DNA from: Pseudeuparius sepicola
Taxonomy: Eukaryota > Arthropoda > Insecta > Coleoptera > Anthribidae
Direction of reading: 5' to 3'
DNA: 64,000 bases
NCBI GenBank assembly: GCA_963920635.1
Contig: OY987298.1
Location: 149,208,257-149,272,256 of the forward strand
The notes under the pieces are model-generated. The model made no database searches. It was not told where the DNA came from and saw only the letters and a list, made by a program, of their open reading frames with translations. The translations under genes and the position numbers were made by a program. Positions 35,863 to 46,031 of the stretch are shown here, one piece after another (positions within the stretch are counted from its first letter, which is position 1; every line of letters begins with the position of its first letter).

Positions 35863-36678
35863 TAGGGCTGTTCGATCACCGAATTTCAGTATCGGAAATC
35901 GATACTGAAAAAATATCGATAAAATCGATAAATCGATAAAATCGATAAATCGATATCGATCGATGAAATCGATCTTATCGATATAATCGATCTTATCGAT
36001 AAAATCGATTTTATCGATAAAATCGATCTTATCGATATAATCGATCTTATAGATAAAATTGATCTTATCGATACATTCCATCTTATCGATCATGTTGATA
36101 AAATCGATCTTATCGATAAAATCGATCTTATTGATAAAATCGATCTTATCGATAAAATCGATCTTATCGATATAATGGATCTTATTGATAAAATCGATAT
36201 AATTAATTTTATTTAAGAAGCTAGACAAAAAAAGGCCGATCGGCTTGCTGCGGACGCGGTCTGGACGCAACGGGTGCAGCAATTTCCTTTATTTCTGCAA
36301 ACAATTTCAAAAGATAGATATAATTGGAAAGATCGATAAAATCAAAAATATCGATAAAATCGAAAAGATCGATAAAATCGAAAAGATCGATAAAATCGAA
36401 AAGATCGATAAAATCGAAAAGATCTAAAATATCGATAAAATCGAAAAAATCGATAAAATCGAAAATATCGTTAAAATCGAAAATATCGATAAAATCGAAA
36501 AGATCGATACAATCGAAAAGATCGATAAAATCGAAAAGATCGATAAAATCGAAAAGATCGAAAATATCGATAAAATCGATAATATCGATATTTCGATTCA
36601 TCGAAATTGAATATCGAGTATCGATAAAATCGATAGTATCGATACTTTCAATTTTATCGATATTTTGCCTCAGGCCTA
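35863..36678. mobile_element. Non-autonomous hAT-type element (816 bp)
   Basis: Ends TAGGGCTG and TAGGCCTG (inverted) with an 8-bp duplication GTTATCAC at 35855-35862 and 36679-36686. The termini and 8-bp duplication fit hAT. No transposase; nearly all the interior is an ATCGAT-based minisatellite. It lies exactly at the end of exon N. Confidence 0.85.
35915..36660. repeat. ATCGAT-based minisatellite
   Basis: The left half is built from GATCTTATCGATAAAATC-like units and the right half from AAAAGATCGATAAAATCG-like units, separated at about 36190-36310 by unrelated, more GC-rich sequence. TATCGATA occurs many times. Long apparent frames (FIDKID... and SIKSK...) are by-products of the repeat and not genes. 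Confidence 0.9.
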
Positions 36679-37975
36679 GTTATCACCCTTGTGATGTTTC
36701 CTTTCTACATGAGCCCTAATTTCAGCCTTACCAAAAGTGTAATAGGCACAATGGGGGCATTTGAAAGGGTCTACCTCTTTGACATTATGTTTTTTATAGA
36801 GATGTCCTCTAAACGATGGTCGGTGAGTGCAAGAATATTCACAGAATTGACAACTAAAGTCTGGTTTGCGGGCATGAATCCTCCTTTCATGTCTTCTCAC
36901 ATCGGACAGTATGAACGAACTATAATCGCAATTAGCGCACTTGTGTAGTTTGCACGAGGGGACACTGTGAACCTCAGCTTTGACTTCGTGTTCCTTGTAG
37001 AGGTGGGCTCTGAATGCTGATGGCGTTTTGCAAGAATACTCACAGATCTTGCAACTGAATCTAGGCTTGAGGGCATGAACAGCCATTTCATGTTTTTTGA
37101 CATCGGACTTATAGAATGAACTGTAATTGCACTTAGGGCACTTGTGTGGCTTAGCTTGGTGCTTTCTCAAACACGGTTGACATTTTAAAGGTACGACATC
37201 TTCGACCTCATGTTTCCTATAGAGGTGGGCTCTGAATGAGGGTTGGGTTTTGCAAGAATACTCGCAGATTTTGCAACTGAATCTTGGTTTGAGGGTATGA
37301 ACAGTCATTTCATGCCGTTTGGCAGAACACTTGTAGAATGAACTGTAGTTGCACTTAGGGCACTTGTGTAGCTTAGCTTGGTGCTTTCTCAAGCTCCGTT
37401 GATATTTTAATGGTTCGACATCTTTGACTTCATGTTTCTCATAGAGGTGGGCTCTGAATGAGAGTTGGGTTTTGCAAGAATACTCACAGATTTTGCAACT
37501 AAATCTTGGTTTCGGGGCATGGACAGTCATATCATGTCGTTTGACATCGAACTTGTAGAACGAACTGTAGTCGCACTTAGGGCACTTGTGTGGTTTGCAC
37601 AAAGAATAATTGTGGACCTCGGCTTGGTGCTTCAACAACACTGGTTCACTGTTTACTTTAAGTGAACACTCTTTACAACTGAAGTTTTTTTCGTGTTTCG
37701 CTGCCATATGCATTTTGAGGTGATGTTTAAAAAAAGTTTGATATGGACATTGTTGAAATTTCAATGGTTGCTCGTCTTTGACTTTGTGTTTCTTATAGAG
37801 GTGTGATTTGTATGATACTAGCTTCTGGCAAGAATACTCACAAAATTCACACCTAAACAGTCTTTTACGCGCATAACCACCCCTTTTGTGTGGTGTGACT
37901 TTGCACTTCTTGTCTGAACTGTCGTCACAATGAGAATCACCAGTATCAGCATCCTGAAGATCATCATCGAAATCA
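36676..37975 (-). CDS. C2H2 zinc-finger terminal exon N (12 finger positions, end altered by hAT)
   Basis: Open exon of 432 codons plus stop after TTTTGCAG. It has the longest finger array: the finger 4-5 pair occurs three times, separated by half-fingers (RSLRKHQAKLH and QPCLRKHQAKPH). Finger 2 has lost its first cysteine (LKFQQC), so it probably does not bind zinc. The last codons read GGT GAT AAC TAG, where TAG is the first three bases of the hAT element; relatives continue to IFIC. The insertion thus removes four residues and displaces the 3' UTR. Probable DNA-binding domain; target unknown. Confidence 0.85.
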
Positions 37976-38274
37976 CTGCAAAAGAAAAAAATATAGTTAA
38001 ATAAGAACATTTTTGAATAAATTTTAGTTTTTTTATTCACAAAGCAAACACCAGTACAAGAGCTTTTAAGTAAAAAATGTATGACAAAAAAATAAATTCA
38101 AAATTCAAAATTACGAAATTGTCAAGTGTATTGTCAGATTATATTCTTGAACAAAATTGAATAATAATATTATTAGATCTGTTTTTTAACAAAAAACAAT
38201 AACATAATAAAAATAAGACATGGGTGGAATGCATAAAAAGTAGTAGATGCTAATGCTCCAAGTAAGTACTACAT
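37976..38274. other. Presumed intron upstream of exon N
   Basis: AT-rich sequence matching the intron of G, K and M for about 200 bases. Confidence 0.5.
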
Positions 38275-38838
38275 TTTTCGCTGTTTATGATAAAAAGTTC
38301 ATTTTCGATTTATACCGGGTGTAACAAAAATGTTGTTTTTTTCTGAAAATTCGTATCACCCTGTGGAGTATACTAGCAACCGAAACATATAGCAGTTGAC
38401 ATTAGACGGTAGGTCCATCTTTCTTCAACATTTTCTTTTTTGGTTTACTTCATTATCTCTGTTATTAAAGGAGATACACTGTTTTATATCGTAACATGTT
38501 TTTATAGACTTTATTATTCAACACAGTCATTGTTGAATGTTTTCAAGTAGGCTATGGAACTTTTCTGACATTTCAGGCGATGTGTCAACAGATGTTGTGT
38601 TTTAAAGTCACAAAGGTCAAATAAAATTCGCCATACCGATAAAAACTGTTCAGAAACTGCTTATTAAACGTTCGTTTCATATGCCCAGTTGCCCGACGAG
38701 TATTTTAAATTTGAAAAATGAATCGACCAAAAAATTTATCGTTAGAAGAAGCAGTAAGAGCTTTAACTTTGGTGGATGAAGGCTATTCGATGTGTCATGT
38801 TGCTAATGTGATAGGAAGACACCGTTTGACTATAAGTC
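38275..38838 (+). mobile_element. Truncated mariner-type element (second copy)
   Basis: About 440 bases match one long inverted arm of the 51764-53250 element (TATACCGGGTGTAACAAAAA, GCCCAGTTGCCCGAC) followed by the start of its transposase gene. Both termini and the other arm are missing. Confidence 0.85.
38718..38838 (+). pseudogene. Start of a Tc1-like transposase, truncated
   Basis: Reads MNRPKNLSLEEAVRALTLV and continues through the first helix-turn-helix to about residue 40 (GRHRLTIS), matching the minus-strand frame at 52674. The following 20 codons are unrelated sequence. Confidence 0.75.
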
Positions 38839-39676
38839 TCCATGTTGCTACTACCACTGAGAAAGGAATTCACTCGACGCTACTACTAAATTTTAATTAA
38901 ATTACCACAAAATACAATGATCTTGCATATTATTATACATTAATATTACATTCATGTTCTACATCTTAATAAAATTTTAAATTATAACACCTGAATATTA
39001 TAACATTTTTACTATCTTTTATATGTTTTCTTTCGTGTTTTTTTCTTTATATAACTAAATTATTTTAATCTAATTGAATAGCTCTTTAACCTTTATAAAA
39101 ACGAGTTGTTTTTAATATTTTAGTGTCCTGATGATGACTAAATAAACGAGTCGAAATGTTTTTTGTGAGACAATAAGATTATTTTGCGTGTTTTTGTGTT
39201 TTCTTTTGGCGTTTTTTTGTATCCAACAAAATCCCAACAAAATTTTTAATTATATTTATTAGAACAGAAAATTAAGTGAGGTAGTATAATAAATATAATG
39301 TATGAGGTAGGTTATATTTGCTTACAATTTTTAGTAATCTTTTGTTATCAATAACCATCTACAGAAGGCTCCATAATTTAGAAACACCCTGTATAACGAA
39401 TACTAATAACTGTTATTATTTAGCATTAACTACAACGAAACTTTACTTATATTACTCCAAAATGCAATAACCTTGCATGTAATTATTACATATTATTATA
39501 TTCATGTTGTATAAATATATTTTTAAAATTAAGATTAAATAGTAAAATAGGTACGAATCTTCATAGATTTCAAGGCCCAAATTATAAAATGAAAATTATC
39601 GATTTTATCGAAAAAAAAAAGCTTGGCATTATTTTTCCTTTTAAATACATTAGTTAATATATTATGCAAGTACATA
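38839..39676. other. Intergenic sequence and 3' flank of unit P
   Basis: About 38940-39240 may be a Penelope-like or similar repeat (see the hammerhead-like core). From 39240 the sequence matches the flank of H at 20040-20620. Confidence 0.4.
39128..39157 (+). ncRNA. Hammerhead-like core motif
   Basis: CTGATGA, a hairpin with perfect GACT/AGTC stem, then GAAAT. This matches the catalytic core pattern CUGAUGA-stem II-GAAA of hammerhead ribozymes, which occur in Penelope-like retroelements. Flanking stems I and III are not obvious, so activity is doubtful. Confidence 0.35.
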
Positions 39677-40849
39677 CAGGGTGTTTCAGACCTAAATACA
39701 ATAATTTTAACCACATGCGGAGAAAATTGAGCTTAATACAAATCCGCAATTGAAAAAAATTAAAAGTCAATAATAAAGCCAGAAAAATTTGTTTAAGGAA
39801 GCTATTTTTACAAACAATAACGACGCCACTGGCGAGGTAACGACCGCGAAGTGGGCCGGCCAGAAGCTACATTATTGGGCGACGTGCAATGTTGCCGGTT
39901 TTAGCTGGTATTCCCCGATTTTAAATACTTTTAAGTAATTTTACCAGGCGGTGGAGGCGGCGCTTCCGCGCGGCAGGAGAGGGGGCGATCATGTATCTAT
40001 CTGCCGTATGCCAGTTTAGTTTTTAGTTGTTATCGTGTTGCCTCTTAAAACATAAAACCTTAACTAAGCGCGATGTTTTGTGCCTTTATTTTGTTGTTTG
40101 CTAAAGATTATCCCTGTTGTCGGAGGACACTCACTGTACATGGTAATAAATACATAAATAATAAATCTAGTTAGTAGTGAAAAATCAGACAATGGATGAA
40201 CTGTATCGGCAACGTCGCACCGCGAGCAAAACGACAGTCGGCACATCGAGAGGGAGCGCAGGAGAGTCGGCCAGTTGGCCATTAGAAACCAAGAAACCGA
40301 CAACGCGAAAAGGTACTACAATTCTCCTCGAACACAGGGCGAGTTGAGGTCTAAATTCCGTCGGTGGACGTCGTGGAAAACCTCAGTACCATATTGTACG
40401 GGCGCTGCCGTGCCGCCGAACTTTCTTTTCGAAACCGGGAGTTTTGTGATAATATGGCAAGTGCGAATGTGAGTGCGTGTCTTACCGAGGTGTCACCATT
40501 CAACTTACCATAGGAGGATAGTTTTTAAACCACCTTTCATTTGCTATCAGCGATTATTATTCTAAAAGATAAGAAATTAAATAAATCAGTAGACACCTTG
40601 AAAAGATAAAAAATATTGAGTTTTTTCGTTGCCTGGCTCCGCGATCTGGCAACGTCGTAAGGAAGACCTGAAAAGAATTTGCCTCTCCCTCGCGCCTTGG
40701 GTACGCGTATACCCGATAATAAAACTGAGCGGCTCATTAAAATTATTTAATTATTTCTAAAATATTTCCGTTTTTTTTTTATTTTCCGCATTTAGACACC
40801 TTTCTGAGTATGTGGTTAAAATTATTGTATTTAGGTCTGAAACACCCTG
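39677..40849. mobile_element. CAGGGTG element with GC-rich interior (1.17 kb)
   Basis: Ends CAGGGTGTTTCAGACCTAAA and its complement with TA duplications. Short arms of about 45 bases (TAATTTTAACCACAT). The interior at 39825-40500 is markedly richer in GC than its surroundings. The H flank near 20617 is the empty site. No transposase. An ATG frame of about 50 codons at 40193 is not recognisable. Confidence 0.85.
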
Positions 40850-41148
40850 TATACATACATGATAATTTTTTAATGTAATTTGTAAATTAATTACATGGAA
40901 ACCCTAGAAAATCCTTAAAAGACAATTATTATTCAACTAGAGCTTTGACCATTATCAATCAATAGTTGTCAAGTTGTTAGAAAAATATTTCCACCATTTT
41001 ATTACACAGATCACTTTAATCATTTCCAAATCACAATGTCGTCTTTTGATATCTCATTTATTTGGATAATATTTATTCAGAATTAAATGTTCTTCGGTAT
41101 CAATGGATTGTGTTTCAGACAGGTTTACATTTTGTCTTAGTTGTAATT
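40850..41148 (-). terminator. 3' flank of exon P with poly(A) signal
   Basis: AATAAA on the minus strand at 41072-41077 lies about 72 bases after the stop of P. The remainder matches the H and N flanks. Confidence 0.5.
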
Positions 41149-42001
41149 CTAACAAATGAAGATATCACCCCTCTGATGTTTTTTTTCTACATGAGCTCTA
41201 ATTAGACCCTTAGAAAAAGTGTAATAGGCACAATGAGGGCATTTGAAAGGCTCTACCTCTTTGACATTATGTTTCTTATAGAGATGTCCTCTAAACGATG
41301 GTCGGTCAGAGCAAGAATATTCACAGAATTGACAACTAAAGTCTGGTTTGCGCGCATGAATCCTCCTTTCATGTCTTCTCACAGTGGACAGTGCGAATGA
41401 ACTATAATCACAATTAGCGCACTTGTGTAGTTTGCTTGAGGGGACACTGTGAACCTCAGCCCCGATTTCGTGTTTCTTGTAGAGGTGGATTCTGAATGTC
41501 GATGGCGTTTTGCAAGAATACTCGCAGATTTTGCAACTGAATCTCGGTTTGAGCGCATGGACGCTCATTTCGTGTCGTTTGGCAGCACACTTGTAGAACG
41601 AACTGTAGTTGCACTTGGAGCACTTGTGTGGTTTGCACGAAGAGTCATTGTGGACCTCAGCTTGGTGCGTTCTTAAGCTCGGTTGACATTCTGAAGGTCC
41701 CACATCTTTGCCTTCGTGTTTCTCGTAGAGGTGGGCTCTGAATGCTAGTTGGGTTTTGCAAGAATACTCGCAGATCTGGCAACTAAATCTTGGTTTGAGG
41801 GCGTGAACAGTCTTTTCGTGTCGTTTGACATCAGACTTGTAGAACGAACTGTAGTTGCACTTAGGGCACTTGGTTGGTTTGCACGAAGAATAATTGTGGA
41901 CCTCAGCTTGGTGCTTCAGCAAAACAGTCACTCTGTTTAGTGTGACTTTACACTTCTTGTCTGAACTGTCCTCACAATGAGAATCACCAGCATCACCATC
42001 A
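41149..42001 (-). CDS. C2H2 zinc-finger terminal exon P (about 7 fingers)
   Basis: Open exon of 283 codons plus stop after TTTTGCAG. The leader (SDGDAGDSHCEDSSDKK) runs directly into the end of finger 3 (VLLKHQAEVH): fingers 1, 2 and the cysteine half of 3 are deleted in frame. Seven complete fingers follow, in the H/N arrangement with one extra two-finger block (CSKC...HEMSVH, CKIC...HLYKKH) and half-finger linkers. It ends RGDIFIC. Probable DNA-binding domain; target unknown. Confidence 0.85.
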
Positions 42002-42421
42002 CTGCAAAAGAAGGCAATATTGTTAAATAAGAACATTTTTGAGTAAATTTTAGTTTATTTTTCATAAAGCAAACATGAGTACAAGAGCTTTTGAGTAAAA
42101 AATGTACAACAAATAATTAAATTCAAAATTACGAAATAGTCAAGTGTATCGTCAGATTATTTTTTTTTTTAACAAAATTAAAGAAAAATATTACATCAGT
42201 TAAAAAAAACTGCTTATAAAAATAATACTCACAATAATAACAATATGCATATGATATACAATGAAAAGAGAACAAGTATGAAACACAACTTATTTTCTTT
42301 CATGGAGTGGGTTCAGGGATTAATTAATAATTTAACAAGTTCGTTAATAAAATACGAGATATAAAATGTAAAAAAATGCAAGGATCAAAAATATAAAGTA
42401 CAATAGTTATGCATGTAGGTA
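42002..42421. other. Presumed intron upstream of exon P
   Basis: AT-rich sequence matching the intron of K and M, including the TTAACAAGTTC block near 42335. It is interrupted at 42422 by the palindromic element. Confidence 0.5.
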
Positions 42422-44123
42422 CAGTGTCCTCCAAAAAGTTCGCACCATAGGAATGAAATTTTTAATTAACGTTTTATTTTGAAATTTAATTTTGGGGTTA
42501 CCTTTTGCTTTAAAAAAGATGAAAAATGACCCACTCAAACTGGTCATGTGATTTTCGTTATCTGTCAAAAAAATATATCGCCAAAAATGGGTTTATTTGT
42601 TAAAATATCAAAAAGTTTTATTTGAAAAATTGTTTCTTTTTCAATTTTACGTAAGTGTACCAAATTTGAACGGTCTACTAAAATATTTAGTTTTTTTGCC
42701 AATTTTTTATATTTATGAAATTTCTGAAAATTTTAAAAACTCGAAAATTCGAAAAAACTATTTTATATCACTAGCTTTATCTTTCTATTAATTTTTTATT
42801 ACTAATTGAAGACCTCGGTGCAAAAAACGGACAAGTCCACTTTTGGCTAAAATTGGCTTTTTCCACTACATTTATGTATTAAAATATCGCCGATCGATTG
42901 GTGCAAGAATCAGCCAAATCCAAAGCAGAATAACGTTAATATATAGCTTTAGGACTTGGCCGCTCGCATTCTTGGGTGCAAAAACCAGAGAAGTCCGGGA
43001 GGTTTTTTTTTTTTTCATTTTCCCAAGACTTATAAACTATGGACTTGTCCAGTTTTTACACCGAGGTCTTCAATTACAGATAAGAATAGGTATTTTTCTA
43101 AAGAAAATGATATTTACGCTTTAAATTTCTGTTATGTTTGTAGCAAAGTTGATGTACCGTCTAGCATTTGGGGTATAAATTTAATTACATTACGTTTCCC
43201 AGTTCTAAATTGACACCAAAATAATAATAAATTAAAATATCATCAAACTATTTTACGTATATAAGCAAAATTTTTTGGAACAAATAATTCTTACCTTTAA
43301 GTTTAATTTCACATTAATCGATATTGATGAGTAGGCCATGGAGAGAATAGAAGCAATTGTTTTTATTTGACAGTTTGATAACTGTCAAATAAAAACAATT
43401 GATAACTGTCAAATAAAAACAACTGTCAAATAAAAAAAAATGCTTCTATTCTCTCCATGGCCTACTCATCAATATCGATTAATGTGAAATTAAACTTAAA
43501 GGTAATAATTATTTGTTCCATAAAAGTCAAGAATTTTGCTTAGATACGTAAAATAGTTTGATATTTTAATTTATTATTATTTTGGCGTCAATTTAGAACT
43601 GGGGAACGTAATGTAACTAAATTTATACCCCAAATGCTAGAGGGTACATCAACTTTGCAACAAACATAACAGAATTTTAAAGCGTAAATATCATTTTCTT
43701 TTGAAAAATACCTATTCTTATCGGTAATTAGTAATAAAAAATTAATAGAATGATGAAGCTAGTGATATAAAATAGTTTTTACGAGTTTTCGAGTTTCTAA
43801 AATTTTCAGAAATTTCGTAAATATTAAAAATTGCCAAAAAACTAGTTATTTTAGTAGAGCGTTCAAATTTGGTACACTGGCGTAAAATTGAAAAAGAAAC
43901 AACTTTTTTAAGTAAAACTTTTTGATATTTTAACAAATAAACCCATTTTTGGCGATATATTTTTTAAATGTCATTTTTGACAGATAACGAAAGTCACATG
44001 ACCACGTATGAGTGGGGCATTTTTCATCTTTTTTAAAGTAAAAGGTAACCCCAAAATTAAATTTCAAAATAAAACGTTAATTAAAAATTTCCTCATTTGG
44101 TGTGAACTTTTTGGAAGACACTG
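42422..44123. mobile_element. Giant palindromic element (1.7 kb)
   Basis: Ends CAGTGTCCTCCAAAAAGTTC and near complement with TA duplications (42420-42421, 44124-44125). Arms of about 670 bases pair almost throughout, apart from a nested insertion in the left arm. The centre has three AACTGTCAAATAAAAACAA-type repeats between GGCCATGGAGAG and its complement. No transposase frame. The transcript would fold as a long hairpin. Confidence 0.9.
42808..43071. mobile_element. Nested 264-bp DNA element
   Basis: Ends GAAGACCTCGGTG and CACCGAGGTCTTC inverted (about 30 bases of terminal repeat), duplicated AATT at 42804-42807 and 43072-43075. The opposite arm of the palindrome near 43724 has the uninterrupted ACTAATTACC, the exact empty site. 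Superfamily not identified. Confidence 0.85.
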
Positions 44124-44125
44124 TA

Positions 44126-45904
44126 TATGAATAATCAGAATTAAAAATAGTAAACTGCCAAGAGTAAATCCAATCTAGTAAATATTTCCGAAATTTTAGC
44201 GCAAAATACGCTAGAAGGGATAATAAATAAAAAGGTCTCAAAACAATTAAACACGGCATTCAAATATAGCATCACGATTGTTGAAAATACTAATCAAACA
44301 TATATGGCACAAAATAACCAAAGGTAATGATGCAATTTATTCAAAATTTTATAAAATATTATATTGTGAGATACATTTTCTTTTTTAAAATTAACTCATA
44401 CTATTAGCTTCAATTTTTGGTGGAATTTTCTAAAACGATAAGTCGATTATATTTTTTCCAAAGCCATTTTGTGTAATTGCCACCCATATACTCTGGTGTT
44501 CGATAGAACTGAAATGAAAAAGAATTAAAATATACAGTATAAAAATAATATTTTGAATAACTCGCCTGATCATTTTGGAACAAATAAAAAGTCTAAATTG
44601 CTTGAAGTTGTTTATAAAATAAACAAAAGAGGATATTAAATATACATTTATTGTTAACGACAGAAGAACATGCAATTGAGAACATAAGCTACGAAGTATA
44701 TTTTAGCGACCTTTTGTCATAAACATTGTTGGTGTAAGATCAGAAAATCACATAAAACTAATAACTTAGTTTTACGAAAATTGTATATAACGAATAATAA
44801 TTATTGTTTAACATTAACTACTACGAAACTTTACTTAGGTACATTTATTCAAAATGCAACGATCTTGAATCTTATTATTATGCAGTGTGTTCCATCTTAA
44901 GGGTGAACACCCCTGTAGTTTTTATTTTTGAGATACTCAACATTTTTCAATTAAAATAATTTTCCCGTTCAAGGATTCTTGAAATGAAAAATGTTAATGG
45001 TTACAATCAGGTTTCAAATAAGTTTCCTTATTTTGTATTAAATTTTTTATTAAATATTACATTACATCTGACTCATCTACATGAACTAGATTAATTAATG
45101 GTTAGTATCGATCAGGAAGTTAAGTTATATCGCAATTTAAAAAAATTTTAGCAAAGAATTAACACATTTGCAATGCCATAAATGTCATTTGTTTCATGCT
45201 TCCTCTTCCTACTATAATTTCAAAACAAATTTGTTAAACTGACCCTGTCGTAAAAACTATATCGCTGAATATTTTTTGATGAAAATTGGTACGTAATCAT
45301 TTTCCGGGAAGCCAAGAGTGCTGGACAAATGTGGGTTCACGGTATTGCTCCTAAATAGCTTTATCCATGTGATTTACTAATTGTCCTACACTCACTAGGA
45401 TTACTACGGTTTTCCGTAGTACATGAGCGAATGCCATCCTAGTTCTATCGGGAAAAAAGTCGGCCCTAGCCGCAAATGGCAACGAAGACAAAATAATAGT
45501 AATTGCCCCCCTCCCCCGCACAAGCATGTGGTTGCTTTTGGGGTACTCCTACTTTGGAGTATTGTGAGGGTGAGAATTATTATTTTTATTATTATTTATT
45601 ATTATTATTGTTAATATTGCGGTATATTGCAGTAAAATAAAATAGAAAACAATAAAACCAGTATTTATGTTGAGAATTGAAAAAAATGCATCCCGTGGCA
45701 TTTCAACCTATAATAAAATAAATGATGCTTTCATAGGCCTTTACCGATTAGGCTATGACCACTTCTGAAGTGTGTTCTCATGATGTGACTCATATCTGTG
45801 GTTAGGATTATTGAAATAACTAGTTTTTAATTCATATCAATTTTCTGTGAAATTTTATGAAATCAAAGTGCTTCATCTGTCTGAAACGAAAAGATTAGAG
45901 TATA
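44126..45904. other. Upstream module of unit P and intergenic sequence
   Basis: At 44400-44640 the minus strand carries ATGATCAG|GCGAGT, then TTTCATTTCAG|TTCTATCG, a roughly 70-base segment, and TTTTAG|AAAATTCC. This is the only module where an ATG immediately precedes the donor, in a phase that would join to T GAT of exon P. The rest to 45904 has no recognisable gene. Confidence 0.4.
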
Positions 45905-46031
45905 CAGAACGAAATTCACAGCTGAACGGTTCCTTAGAAGCATAAATAAATATTATTTTTGTGTAATGTCTAAACTGTCGTTAGAACGAAATTGTCCGGC
46001 ATCAGCATACTCATTTGCATCATCGCAGTCA
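45905..46031 (-). pseudogene. Zinc-finger exon remnant Q
   Basis: Only the leader and the first residues before finger 1 remain after a TTTTACAG acceptor: the SDCDDANEYADAG-like leader in broken frame, then sequence near FSCEF. It is the right-most member of the array. Confidence 0.65.

Noticed and set aside
35821..36719. Long frames of FID/KID or SIKSK repeats on both strands
   Set aside because: They are translations of the ATCGAT minisatellite inside a hAT element and have no independent coding support.
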